Assembly: GCF_014203605.1 (NCBI RefSeq)
Contig: NZ_JACHJJ010000014.1
Coordinates: 62,001-126,000 of the forward strand
Direction of reading: 5' to 3'
Length of the DNA: 64,000 nt
Source: Thiemannella venezuelensis
GTDB taxonomy: Bacteria; Actinomycetota; Actinomycetes; Streptosporangiales; Streptosporangiaceae
A program made the translations under genes and the position numbers. The notes beneath the pieces were generated by a model. That model was not told where the DNA came from. It saw nothing but the letters and a program-made list of their open reading frames with translations, and did not search any database. Below, piece by piece: positions 24,916 to 33,466 of the stretch. How positions within the stretch are numbered: position 1 is the stretch's first letter; each line of letters opens with the position of its first letter.

Positions 24916-26286
24916 TCAGCGCCTGACGCGGACGTAGTCGCTCCGGCTGGAGTCGCCGTAGAAGTCCTCGTCACCCTTGAAGACGAATTTCCAGTAACCC
25001 GAGTTGTAGGCCTTGGCCTTGGTGGAGAGCTTGCCGCTCCCGGTGGACCACGTGGTCTTCACGAAGTACCACTTGTGCGAGCCCTTGGGCTTGAAGTACA
25101 GCCCGACCTTGGCGCGGTGGCCGTCCCAGCCCCAGTCGTCGCGGACCTGGAGCGCGCCGCGGAACTTCAGGTAGCGGCCGTAGCGGCCCGGCTCCGGCGA
25201 GGCGTTGAACTTGATCACCCGGCTGTCGGCGCGGTCCGGCTCGGGCTTGCGGACCGTCACGTGCTCGGCGTGGCTGCCGTCGCCCTCGACGCCGTCGTTA
25301 CCGGCGAACTCGGCACGCCAGTGCCCGGAGCGCTCGGCGGTGACGTCGACGCCGAAGCGCCCGCGGTGGTCGGTCCAGTCGTTGGAGACGTGGTCCCACC
25401 GGTGCGAGCCGTCGGCCCGGAACAGGATGGCGACCTTCTGGCCCTTGTAACCCTCCCAGCCGTGCTTGCCGTCGACCTGCAGGGTGCCGCGCACGCTCAG
25501 CCTGTCGCCCTCGTCGACCGGGTCGGGCCCGGCGTCGAAGTCGACGATCCTGCTGTGTAGGGTCCTGCCCCTGACGTCCACGCGGTCCGTCTCGCTCTTG
25601 GCGGAGAGCGCGGTGGCCGAGCCGTCGTACTCGGCACGCCAGTGGCCGGTCTTGAACGCCCGGGCCGTCAGCTCGAACCTGCCCTTGGAGTCGGTCCCGT
25701 CGCTGACCGGGAGCCGGGTGTAGGAGCCTCCCAGCGGGCGGAAGGCGAGGTGCACCTTGACGCCGGCCAGTGCGCCCCAGCCGCTCGCGGTGTTCTGCCT
25801 GAGCACTCCGCCGAGGGTGATCCGCTCTCCCTCGCGGACGGCCGAGGGCCTGGCCGCGATGTCGTCGAAGTCGGTCTGGTAGACCTGCTTGACCGTGAAG
25901 GCCTCGGTCCTGCCGCCGCTGCCGCCGGAGTCGACGGCCGCGGTGAAGTTCCATCTGCCCGGAGCGAACTGCCGGTCGACGTCCTTGGTGTACTTCCAGC
26001 GGGCCTTGCCCGCCCCCAGGTCGTCGGTCTTCACGAGGTTGAACTGGGTCCTGGCGCCGACCGGAGGAGTCATCCAGCCGACGACCTGGGTGGCCGTGTC
26101 CGAGGTCTCGGCGGTGAAGGCGACCTTCACCGTCTCCCCGCCCGTGACCACGACGGGCGAGGGGTTGACCGAGACCGCCGTGACGGCGGGGGCGGTCGCC
26201 CCCGCTGATGCCGCCGTGACCGGGCCCGCGACCAGAGTCGCGCAGCCCGCTGCCGCCACGACGGCGACACGAATGCGTTTCACCAT
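24916..26286 (-). CDS. Secreted protein with Ig-like/beta-sandwich repeats
   Basis: 456 aa with a Sec signal (AVVAAAGCATLVAGPVTAASAGA, residues about 7-30). The mature part contains an N-terminal beta domain (about 35-130) and three similar units of about 110 aa. Each contains a WxG(Y/H)xGxKV-type strand and ends in a SGxWRxEFxG motif (for example TGHWRAEYDGS, SGHWRAEFAGN, SGYWKFVFKGD). No catalytic motif or cell-wall anchor is seen. It is probably an extracellular adhesion or structural protein. Transcribed alone from an AT-rich region shared with the divergent E1 gene. Confidence 0.82.
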   Translation of the reverse strand: MVKRIRVAVVAAAGCATLVAGPVTAASAGATAPAVTAVSVNPSPVVVTGGETVKVAFTAETSDTATQVVGWMTPPVGARTQFNLVKTDDLGAGKARWKYTKDVDRQFAPGRWNFTAAVDSGGSGGRTEAFTVKQVYQTDFDDIAARPSAVREGERITLGGVLRQNTASGWGALAGVKVHLAFRPLGGSYTRLPVSDGTDSKGRFELTARAFKTGHWRAEYDGSATALSAKSETDRVDVRGRTLHSRIVDFDAGPDPVDEGDRLSVRGTLQVDGKHGWEGYKGQKVAILFRADGSHRWDHVSNDWTDHRGRFGVDVTAERSGHWRAEFAGNDGVEGDGSHAEHVTVRKPEPDRADSRVIKFNASPEPGRYGRYLKFRGALQVRDDWGWDGHRAKVGLYFKPKGSHKWYFVKTTWSTGSGKLSTKAKAYNSGYWKFVFKGDEDFYGDSSRSDYVRVRR

Positions 26287-26393
26287 TCGGGTCTGCCGTC
26301 CTTCCCGGTTGATTCACGCGGCATTGAGGGTGCCACGTCGTTCTCCCAAGTAGACGCCTATACGGGGCAAACGGATCGTAGATCTGACAAATT

Positions 26394-26405
26394 GTTATTA
26401 ATAAC
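26394..26405. promoter_or_regulatory. 12-bp palindrome ahead of the E1 gene
   Basis: GTTATTAATAAC is a perfect palindrome 20 nt upstream of the ATG at 26425, in the AT-rich divergent region 26287-26424. It has the same GTTA/TAAC half-sites as the TetR sites at 22.0-22.7 kb but with a 4-nt spacer, so it may serve a different regulator. Confidence 0.5.
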
Positions 26406-26424
26406 TGTCGAATAGGACCGATCC

Positions 26425-28704
26425 ATGAGATCCGTCGAAGCAATGCGGCCAAGGGTGGCGACGGGACCGCCTTCCGGGGACATAATCGAGCCTGTGGTGC
26501 GCGACGTTGTTGAGACCCACTTCGCCCAGACGGTGGCGGCCCTGGCCCCCGGTGCCCCGCGCGACCCGGCCCTGCCGGTGCGCGACGGCACGGGCCTGAC
26601 CGGGGCCCGCTGCAGGGAGCTGTTCGACCTGCAGCTCGGCAGCCGCCTGCTGGACGTGACCGCCCGCTGGCTGCGGGAGAAGGGCGAAGGCTTCTACACC
26701 ATCGGCTCGGCGGGGCACGAGGGCAACGCGGCCGTCGCCGCGGCCCTGCGCACGACCGACCCGGCCCTGCTGCACTACCGCTCCGGCGCCTTCTACCTGA
26801 CCAGGTCGGCGATGGCCGGCCGGCTTCCCGAGGAGGGTCTGCGCGACGTGCTGCTCGGCCTGGTGGCCGCCGCGGAGGAGCCGATCGCGGGCGGCCGCCA
26901 CAAGGTCTTCGGCCACCCGGATCTGGCGGTGATCCCGCAGACCTCCACGATCGCCAGCCACCTGCCGCGCGCGGTGGGCGTGGCCTTCGCCATCGAGCGC
27001 GCCCGCCAGCTCGGCGTGCCGGGCGCGTGGCCCCAGGACGCGATCGCGGTGTGCAGCTTCGGCGACGCCTCGGTCAACCACGCCAGTGCCCTGTCCGGCC
27101 TCAACACCGCCGCCTACGGCTCCTACCAGGGCCTGGGCCTGCCGATCCTGTTCGTGTGCGAGGACAACGGGCTGGGCATCAGCGTGCGGACCCCCAGCGG
27201 ATGGGTGGAGGCCGCCCGCCACCCCCTGCTGGAGTACTTCGAGGCCGACGGCTGCGACCTGGCCGACGTGCACGACGTGGCGCGGGTCGCCGCCGAGCAC
27301 GTCCGCACCCACCGCTCCCCCGCCTTCCTGCACGTCAGCACCGTCCGGCTGATGGGCCACGCCGGCTCGGACGTGGAGCTCTCCTACCGGGCCAAGCGGG
27401 AGATCAACGCCGACCTGGAGCGCGACCCGCTGGTGGCGACCGCCCGGCTGCTCGTCGAGGCGGGCCTGGCCACCCCCGACGAACTGCTCGCCCGTTACGA
27501 GGCGACGCGGGAGCACCTGCTCAAGATGGCCATGGAGAGCTCCCGGCGCCCGCGCCTGACCTCCGCCACCGACATCGTGCAGCCGCTGGCCCCGCGCAGG
27601 CCCGAGGCCGTCGCCCCGGCCAGCGCGGTGGCGTCGACCTCGCGGGAGAAGGCCTTCGGCGGCAGGCCGCCCGAGCAGGAAGGCCCGCTGACCCTCTCCC
27701 AGGCGATCAACCGGACCCTCGCCGACACGCTGGCCGCCCACCCCGACGTGCTGGTCTTCGGCGAGGACGTGGCCCGCAAGGGCGGCGTCTACGGCGTCAC
27801 CCGCGGCCTGCAGAAGCGCTTCGGCGCCGGGCGGGTGTTCGACACGCTCCTGGACGAGCAGGCCGTGCTCGGCCTGGCCCTCGGCTCCGGCGTGTCCGGC
27901 CTGGTGCCGGTCCCCGAGATCCAGTACCTCGCCTACCTGCACAACGCCCTGGACCAGATCCGGGGCGAGGCGGCGACCCTGCCGTTCTTCTCCCGCGGCG
28001 CCTTCCGCAACCCGATGGTGGTGCGCGTCGCCTCCTACGCCTACCAGAAGGGCTTCGGGGGCCACTTCCACAACGACAGCTCGGTCGCCGCGCTGCGCGA
28101 CATCCCCGGCCTGGTCATCGCCTCCCCGGCCCGGCCCGACGACGCGGCCTCCATGCTGCGCACCTGCCTGGCCGCCGCCCGCGTCGACGGCAGCGTCTGC
28201 GTCTTCCTGGAGCCGATCGCCCTCTACAACACCCGGGACATGTTCGACGACGGCGACAACGGCTGGCTGGCGCCGTACGCCCCGCCGGCCCGGTGGGCGG
28301 AGACGCACGTCCCGGTCGGCCGTGCCCGCAGCTACGGCGACGGCCGCGACCTGACCATCGTGACCTTCGGCAACGGCGTGCGGATGAGCCTGCGCGCGGC
28401 CGTCAGGCTCACCGTCGAGGGCTACAGCTGCCGGGTCCTCGACCTGCGCTGGCTCTCCCCGCTGCCGGTGGAGGACCTGCTGCGCGCCGCGGAGCTGACC
28501 GGCAAGGTGCTGATCGCCGACGAGACCCGCCGCACCGGCGGCGTCTCCGAGGGGATCGTCGCCGAGCTGCTGGACGCCGGGTTCACCGGGAAGATCGCCC
28601 GGGTGACCTCCGCCGACAGCTTCGTCCCGCTGGGCGACGCCGCCAAGCACGTGCTGCTCTCCGAGGACGAGATCGAGGAGGCCGCCCGCAAGCTCCTCGG
28701 CTGA
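26425..28704 (+). CDS. Branched-chain 2-oxoacid dehydrogenase E1, alpha-beta fusion
   Basis: A 759-aa thiamine-diphosphate enzyme. Residues about 60-390 are the E1 alpha domain, with EGFYTIGSAGHEGNAAVAAA, the ThDP/Mg motif CSFGDASVNHASALSGLNTA (GDA replaces GDG) and EDNGLGIS. Residues about 415-759 are the E1 beta domain, starting LTLSQAINRTLADTLAAHPD and containing VFGEDVARKGGVYGVTRGLQ. It decarboxylates 2-oxo acids from leucine, valine and isoleucine and passes the acyl group to E2; no E2 or E3 gene is in the window. It complements the nearby leucine pathway. A hairpin follows the stop. Confidence 0.9.
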   Translation: MRSVEAMRPRVATGPPSGDIIEPVVRDVVETHFAQTVAALAPGAPRDPALPVRDGTGLTGARCRELFDLQLGSRLLDVTARWLREKGEGFYTIGSAGHEGNAAVAAALRTTDPALLHYRSGAFYLTRSAMAGRLPEEGLRDVLLGLVAAAEEPIAGGRHKVFGHPDLAVIPQTSTIASHLPRAVGVAFAIERARQLGVPGAWPQDAIAVCSFGDASVNHASALSGLNTAAYGSYQGLGLPILFVCEDNGLGISVRTPSGWVEAARHPLLEYFEADGCDLADVHDVARVAAEHVRTHRSPAFLHVSTVRLMGHAGSDVELSYRAKREINADLERDPLVATARLLVEAGLATPDELLARYEATREHLLKMAMESSRRPRLTSATDIVQPLAPRRPEAVAPASAVASTSREKAFGGRPPEQEGPLTLSQAINRTLADTLAAHPDVLVFGEDVARKGGVYGVTRGLQKRFGAGRVFDTLLDEQAVLGLALGSGVSGLVPVPEIQYLAYLHNALDQIRGEAATLPFFSRGAFRNPMVVRVASYAYQKGFGGHFHNDSSVAALRDIPGLVIASPARPDDAASMLRTCLAAARVDGSVCVFLEPIALYNTRDMFDDGDNGWLAPYAPPARWAETHVPVGRARSYGDGRDLTIVTFGNGVRMSLRAAVRLTVEGYSCRVLDLRWLSPLPVEDLLRAAELTGKVLIADETRRTGGVSEGIVAELLDAGFTGKIARVTSADSFVPLGDAAKHVLLSEDEIEEAARKLLG

Positions 28705-28711
28705 GCCCTCC

Positions 28712-28731
28712 GGAACGCCGGCGGGCGTTCC
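28712..28731 (+). terminator. Hairpin after the E1 gene
   Basis: GGAACGCC (28712-28719) pairs with GGCGTTCC (28724-28731) around a GGCG loop, 8 nt after the stop. A short but clean stem, so a likely terminator. Confidence 0.55.
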
Positions 28732-28861
28732 TCCGTTCACCGGATGGGCTCCCGGGTGGGTCCCGGCGGATGCCCGGCGCCTCCCGGCTGTCGCCACCGG
28801 AGGCGATGTCGTGGGACGCTGTGCTCCGCTGTTCCGGAATGTCCGCAAGGAGAAGTGATCG

Positions 28862-29575
28862 TTGTCCGAGGTCTGGGTGACCCTGACCACGGCCCAGCCC
28901 GGGCCGCCCGCATGGGTCGTGCTGCTGTCCGCCCTGTCCGCGCTGGCCGTGGTGGCGTGGTCCACCTCCTGGCAGCTCTCCCGCGGGCTGATCACGATCG
29001 CGCACGAGGGCGGGCACGCCCTGATGGCGCTGCTCACCCGGCGCAAGCTGCAGGGCATCCGGCTGCACTCCGACACCTCGGGCGTCACGCTGACCCGGGG
29101 CAGGCCCACCGGCCCGGGGATGGTCCTGACCGCCGCCGCGGGCTACGTCGCCCCGTCCCTGCTGGGGCTGGGCGGGGCGTGGCTGACCGCCTCCGGCTAC
29201 GTGGCCGTGCTCATCGCGGTCATCATCGCGCTGCTGGTCTGCATGCTGCTGCTGATCCGCAACCTGTTCGGAGTGGTGAGCCTGCTGGCCACCGGCGGCG
29301 CGATCGCCGCACTCACCTGGTACGCCCCGCCGGACGTGGACGCGGTCATCGCCTACCTGGCGGTGTGGTTCCTGCTGTTCGGCGGCGTCCGGCCGATCCT
29401 GGAACTGCGGCGCAAGCGCAGTCACGGCCACGTGCCCGACTCCGACGCCGACCAGCTCGGCCGGCTCACCTTCCTGCCCGCGGGGTTCTGGGTGCTGCTG
29501 TTCCTGCTGGTCGCGGCCGCCTCCCTGGCGGGCGGCGCCTACCTGCTGGTTCCGCTGTCCCTCCTGCCGCTCTGA
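28862..29575 (+). CDS. M50-like membrane metalloprotease homologue
   Basis: A 237-aa multi-spanning membrane protein. ITIAHEGGHALMALLTRR near residue 48 gives a zinc-type HExxH motif in a hydrophobic context, and further transmembrane stretches follow at about 80-105, 115-135, 160-180 and 210-235. This is the M50B-like family of actinobacterial membrane proteins. A second zinc ligand (NxxPxxxxDG) is not evident, so activity is uncertain. A TTG start at 28862 is used, with AAGGAG 9 nt upstream. It is followed by the promoter region of the lanthipeptide cluster; involvement in that cluster is possible but not shown. Confidence 0.75.
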   Translation: MSEVWVTLTTAQPGPPAWVVLLSALSALAVVAWSTSWQLSRGLITIAHEGGHALMALLTRRKLQGIRLHSDTSGVTLTRGRPTGPGMVLTAAAGYVAPSLLGLGGAWLTASGYVAVLIAVIIALLVCMLLLIRNLFGVVSLLATGGAIAALTWYAPPDVDAVIAYLAVWFLLFGGVRPILELRRKRSHGHVPDSDADQLGRLTFLPAGFWVLLFLLVAAASLAGGAYLLVPLSLLPL

Positions 29576-29648
29576 GGAGCGCGTCCTCCCGATTCGCGGA
29601 CCGCGGCGGCCGGTCCGGCATAACACCGTGCACCGACTCCACATTATA

Positions 29649-29700
29649 TTGACAAATATTCAGGCAATTGATTGCATGGCCAGGCGGAACCCGCCTTTTT
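29649..29700 (+). promoter_or_regulatory. AT-rich promoter region with U-tailed hairpin before the kinase gene
   Basis: TTGACA (29649-29654) is a perfect -35; a weak -10 (TTGCAT, 29672-29677) follows at 17 bp. Next comes AGGCGG-AAC-CCGCCT with a T-run (29682-29700), which looks like an intrinsic terminator and is unusual in this GC-rich genome. It may end the upstream transcript or attenuate the kinase gene. Confidence 0.5.
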
Positions 29701-29715
29701 GCCGTTAGGCAGTCA

Positions 29716-30489
29716 ATGGCCGACCAGACCAACATTCCGGCGACGGTCGCATTCTTCGCCCTCGCCGTGGCCCTCGCCGTCATATTCCGTCTCACCCTGC
29801 GGATCGCGCGGCTCACGGCCGAGCGGGACGCGGCGGCCGCGCGGACCCGCGAGGAATTCGCCCGGGACATGCACGATCTGGTGGGCCACTGGCTCTGGCT
29901 GGCCTCGATCAGGAGCGAGACGGCCTACCGGCGCGCCGCCGGAGACCCGTACGTGAGCGAGGAACTGGGCGAGGCGCTCCAGGCGCTGCGGCATGCCGCG
30001 CACGCCGTCCGGAACGCTTCCAGGGGCGTCCTGCAGCCGCTCCTGGACGGGGAGGCACTGCGGGCGGAGCAACTGCTGGCGAGCCTGGACGTCGACTGCG
30101 TGACGCGGGTGGACGCCACCGGCCTGCCCGCACCCCTGAGCGCGGCGCTGGGCGCCGTCGTGCGCGAGGGCGTCACCAACCTGCTACGGCACAGCTCGGC
30201 CGGGAAGTGCATGATCGAGACGACCTGCCGTGAAGGCCGGATCCGGCTGACCGTCGCCAACGACGGCGTCCCCGGCCCCGGAGGCCCGCGGGCTCCCGGC
30301 ACCGGACGGCCGCCCGCCACCGGTCCGGACCCGTCCGGCCGGGCCCGCGCCGCCGCTCCGGCGCCGCCCGGCGGCCTGGAGAACCTCCGGCAGCGGATGG
30401 CCGCGGTCGGGGGCGCCGCCTGGACCGCCGTGGACGAGGACGGCTGGTTCCGCCTCGTCGCCGAGGCCCCCCTCGACCGCCCCGCCTGA
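29716..30489 (+). CDS. NarL-type sensor histidine kinase of the lanthipeptide cluster
   Basis: 257 aa. One N-terminal transmembrane helix (VAFFALAVALAVIFRLTL, residues 10-27) is followed directly by a HisKA_3-type dimerisation region. The phospho-accepting His is at residue 53 in RDMHDLVGHWLWL. The ATPase domain has VVREGVTNLLRHS (N-box), VANDG (G1) and GGLENLRQRMAAVGG (G2), with a Pro/Gly-rich insert between G1 and G2. There is no extracellular sensor domain. ATG 29716 is preferred over an upstream TTG that would fall in the promoter. No regulator is adjacent; the NarL-type regulator at 39165-39821, at the other end of the cluster, is the likely partner. Confidence 0.87.
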   Translation: MADQTNIPATVAFFALAVALAVIFRLTLRIARLTAERDAAAARTREEFARDMHDLVGHWLWLASIRSETAYRRAAGDPYVSEELGEALQALRHAAHAVRNASRGVLQPLLDGEALRAEQLLASLDVDCVTRVDATGLPAPLSAALGAVVREGVTNLLRHSSAGKCMIETTCREGRIRLTVANDGVPGPGGPRAPGTGRPPATGPDPSGRARAAAPAPPGGLENLRQRMAAVGGAAWTAVDEDGWFRLVAEAPLDRPA

Positions 30490-30535
30490 TCCCCACTCAC
30501 ATCAATTTCCGCGCCCTACTTCACGCATGGTTCAG

Positions 30536-30570
30536 TGAATTTTACACATATGATCGATTGAAATTGTAAC
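30536..30570 (+). promoter_or_regulatory. AT-rich region with direct repeats upstream of lanKC
   Basis: TGAATTTTAC (30536-30545) and TGAAATTGTAAC (30559-30570) are imperfect direct repeats 23 bp apart in the only AT-rich patch between the kinase and lanKC genes. They could be response-regulator sites for the biosynthetic operon, by analogy with the RamR-controlled ramC promoter. Not proven. Confidence 0.4.
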
Positions 30571-30628
30571 TAGGAATCTCCCGGCGGGTCCGCGATCGTT
30601 TTCCGTGAAGGACATCGAGGAGATCACC

Positions 30629-33280
30629 GTGAATGACCGGTACGAGCTTTACTGCCTAGCGGACCCGTTCTTTTATGACACCCTCGACGGCGGCGGGAAC
30701 GACCATCCGGACTTCCCGCTCGCCGGCCGGGAGGTCCCCGACGGCTGGGCTCACCAGCGGACCGACACGTGGCTGCACTACGCCCCGCTCGACTGGCCCG
30801 CCCCGGCGCAGGGCTGGAAGATCCATGTCTCCGCGTGCGCCCGGGACGCCGAACGCGCTCTGGAAGCGGTGTGGGACTACTGCGTGCCGCGGGGCATCGC
30901 CTTCAAGTTCCTGCGGAGCCTGCCGGTCATGACGATGCTGAACTCCAAGGCGGCGGCGCGCGGCTCCAGCGGCAAACTCGTGACGATCTATCCCGAGGAC
31001 GACGACCGGCTGGAGCCGGTGCTCAAGGATCTCGATGTCCTGCTCCACGGGATCGAGGGGCCCTACGTCCTCAGCGACCTGCGCTACGGCGACGGCCCGC
31101 TGTTCGTCCGGTACGGCGGCTTCTTCCCGCGCCACTGCCTGGACGGGAACGGCGAGATGGCGCTGGCCGTCGAGGACGGCGAGGGAAACCTGGTTCCGGA
31201 CGTCCGGGGGCCTGTTTTCAGCACCCCCGCCTGGGTGACGCTGCCGGCGTTCCTCCAGCCCCACCTCACGGCCCGGAACGCGGTCACCGTCGAGGGCCTG
31301 CCGTACACGATCGAGAGCGTCATGCAGTTCTCGAACGGCGGCGGCGTCTATCTGGGCCGGGACACGCGCACCGGTGAGCGCGTGGTGCTGAAGGAGGCCC
31401 GGCCGCACGCGGGGCTCGACGTCGCGGGCCGGGACGCCGTGGCGAGGCTCGCGCACGAGCGGGACATGCTGGAGCGGTTGTCCGGCCTGCCGGCGGTGCC
31501 CGCCCTGCTGGACCACTTCTCCGTGGGAGAGCACCGCTTCCTGGTCCAGGAGTTCGTGGACGGCAACCCTCTGCAACGACTCCTGCTGCAGAGGTACCCC
31601 CTGACCCGGGCGGACTGCCGGCAGGAGGACCTCGACGACTACACCGCCTGGGTGCTCGACGTGCTGCCCAGGGTCCGGCAGGCCCTCGGCTCCCTGCACG
31701 GGCGCGGAGTGGTCTTCGGCGACCTGCACCCGAACAACATCCTTCTCACCCCGCAGGGCCGCCTGGTCCTCATCGACTACGAGGTGGCCACCCTCGCCGA
31801 GGACCGCGGACGCGCCGCCCTCGCCCACCCGGCGTTCGCCGCGCCGCGCGACCGCCGGGGCCTCGACGTCGACGCCTACGCGATGGCCTGCCTCTGCCTC
31901 GGGCTGTTCGCCCCCCAGCTGACGATCATGCTTCCGCTCGACGGGTCGAAGGCGCACCACCTGGCCGAGCTCATCGCACGCACCTTCCCCGTCCCGGAAG
32001 GGGTCGTCGAAGAGGCGATCACCGTCATCACGGGCGGTCCCGCCGCGGACGGCGGGCCGGTGGCCCCGTCGCGGACGCCCCGGCCGGGCCGCGACGAGTG
32101 GCCGCGCCTCCGGGAGGCGATGGTCCGGGCCATCCTGTCCAGCGCCACCCCCGGCCGCGACGATCGGCTCTTCCCCGGCGACCCGGCCCAGTTCGAGCCC
32201 GGCGGAGGCCTCGGTTTCGCCTACGGCGCGGCGGGCGTGCTCTACGCCCTGGACAGGGCCGGAGCGGAGCGCCTCCCCGAGCACGAGGCGTGGCTGCGCC
32301 GGCGGGCACGCTCTCTCGGGCGGGGCGCTCCCCTCGGGTTCTACAACGGGCTGCACGGCATCGCCCATGTCCTGGACCTGCTCGGCCACCGCCAGGACGC
32401 CGTCGGCCTCGTGGCCGGCCGGCTGGACGAGAAGTGGGAGAGCCTGGACCTGAGCCTGTTCGGGGGACTCTCCGGGATCGCGCTGAACCTGCTCCACCTG
32501 GCCGGCACCGCCGATGAGCCCGCCTTCGCGGACACGGCCCTGCGGATCGCCGGCATCTGCGCCGACCGCCTCGGCGGGCCCGAGGACGTGCCGGAGACCA
32601 GCGGCGGAGCCAACCCCCGCGCGGGCCTCATGCACGGCTCGGCAGGGGTCGCCCTGCTCTTCCTCCACGCCTACGAGCGGACCGGTGACCCGGCGCTGCT
32701 CGACCGGGCGGCCGTGGCCCTCCGCCAGGACCTGCGGCGTTGCACGACGGGCCGGGACGGCACGCTCCAGGTCGACCAGGGCTGGCGCACGCTGCCCTAC
32801 CTCGACGAGGGCTCCGTGGGGGTCGGCCTGGTCCTGGCCCGCTACCTGGCCCACCGCGAGGACGCGTCCTTCCGGGTCGCGCTCGACGCCTGCCGGCGCG
32901 TCGGCCTGGGACGGTTCTTCGTGCAGTCCGGCCTGTTCGCCGGCCGGAGCGGGGTGATCGCCGCCCTCGCCGGAGGGCTGGGACCCGCGGCGGACGGGAC
33001 CGGCTCCGTCCTGGCCGAGCAGCTGCGCGGCCTGCAGTGGCACGCGCTGTCCTGCGGCGGCGGGCTCGCGTTCCCCGGCGACCAGTTGCTCAGACTCTCC
33101 ATGGACTTCGCGACCGGCACGGCCGGAGTCCTGTTCGCGATGAGCACCGCGCTGCACGAGCGCCCGGTGTTCCTCCCCTTTGTCCAGCCGCCCGGCGGCA
33201 CAGGCGCCACGGTCACGGAACGGCCTGTGCACACCGACGCCGGGCGGCCCAACTCCGGCGAGACACCGAAGGAGGTGTGA
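30629..33280 (+). CDS. Class III lanthipeptide synthetase (LanKC)
   Basis: An 883-aa trifunctional enzyme that phosphorylates Ser/Thr of the precursor, eliminates phosphate, and closes lanthionine or labionin rings. The N-terminus RYELYCLADPFFYD matches RamC/LabKC proteins. The lyase domain is about 1-215. The kinase domain is about 220-500, with FSNGGGVYLGRD (G-loop), VLKE, the catalytic loop VFGDLHPNNIL at about 360 and LIDYE for DFG. The cyclase is about 520-880, with GLMHGSAGVALL, LSCGGGLAFPGDQLLRLSMD and TGTAGVLFAM; the canonical LanC zinc triad is not evident, as in other LanKCs. GTG 30629 with GAGGAG 6 nt upstream is preferred to GTG 30605. Operon with the precursors. Confidence 0.95.
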   Translation: MNDRYELYCLADPFFYDTLDGGGNDHPDFPLAGREVPDGWAHQRTDTWLHYAPLDWPAPAQGWKIHVSACARDAERALEAVWDYCVPRGIAFKFLRSLPVMTMLNSKAAARGSSGKLVTIYPEDDDRLEPVLKDLDVLLHGIEGPYVLSDLRYGDGPLFVRYGGFFPRHCLDGNGEMALAVEDGEGNLVPDVRGPVFSTPAWVTLPAFLQPHLTARNAVTVEGLPYTIESVMQFSNGGGVYLGRDTRTGERVVLKEARPHAGLDVAGRDAVARLAHERDMLERLSGLPAVPALLDHFSVGEHRFLVQEFVDGNPLQRLLLQRYPLTRADCRQEDLDDYTAWVLDVLPRVRQALGSLHGRGVVFGDLHPNNILLTPQGRLVLIDYEVATLAEDRGRAALAHPAFAAPRDRRGLDVDAYAMACLCLGLFAPQLTIMLPLDGSKAHHLAELIARTFPVPEGVVEEAITVITGGPAADGGPVAPSRTPRPGRDEWPRLREAMVRAILSSATPGRDDRLFPGDPAQFEPGGGLGFAYGAAGVLYALDRAGAERLPEHEAWLRRRARSLGRGAPLGFYNGLHGIAHVLDLLGHRQDAVGLVAGRLDEKWESLDLSLFGGLSGIALNLLHLAGTADEPAFADTALRIAGICADRLGGPEDVPETSGGANPRAGLMHGSAGVALLFLHAYERTGDPALLDRAAVALRQDLRRCTTGRDGTLQVDQGWRTLPYLDEGSVGVGLVLARYLAHREDASFRVALDACRRVGLGRFFVQSGLFAGRSGVIAALAGGLGPAADGTGSVLAEQLRGLQWHALSCGGGLAFPGDQLLRLSMDFATGTAGVLFAMSTALHERPVFLPFVQPPGGTGATVTERPVHTDAGRPNSGETPKEV

Positions 33281-33284
33281 ACAG

Positions 33285-33419
33285 ATGGTACTTCTCGATC
33301 TCCAGTCCCTGGAAGCCCCCACCGGGGGCGGCCACGGCGGCGGGGGCGGCAGCACGCTCACCGTCGCGAGCTGCCACTCCGGCCAGCCGAGCAACCTGAG
33401 CGTCCTGCTCTGCCACTAG
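33285..33419 (+). CDS. Class III lanthipeptide precursor, copy 1
   Basis: A 44-aa precursor. The leader begins MVLLDLQSLEAP, matching the LxDLQxLE-type recognition helix of SapB/labyrinthopeptin-type precursors. A glycine-rich spacer (GGGHGGGGG) follows. The core STLTVASCHSGQPSNLSVLL then ends CH. Two ring motifs of the S/T-x-x-S/T-x-x-x-C type are present, STLTVASC and SNLSVLLC, so two labionin or methyl-labionin (or lanthionine) units are expected, plus one spare Ser. The gene starts 4 nt after lanKC; AGGAGG overlaps the lanKC end, giving strong coupled translation. The peptide is identical to copy 2. Confidence 0.93.
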   Translation: MVLLDLQSLEAPTGGGHGGGGGSTLTVASCHSGQPSNLSVLLCH

Positions 33420-33466
33420 TTCATCGCAGACCCTGTTCACGAAACCAGCAGAACCGGAGAGATCCA

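Noticed and set aside
26398-29109. Minus-strand open frame of 903 codons opposite the E1 gene
   Set aside because: Low-complexity shadow of the clearly coding plus strand, with no ribosome-binding site or recognisable motif.
28583-29644. Minus-strand open frame opposite the M50-like gene
   Set aside because: Gln/Gly/Arg-rich shadow frame without start signals; the plus strand encodes a coherent membrane protein.
30656-33394. Minus-strand open frame of 912 codons opposite lanKC
   Set aside because: The frame is open only because of third-position GC bias of the plus-strand lanKC gene; its translation is Gly/Ala/Arg/Val/Gln-rich with no domain.
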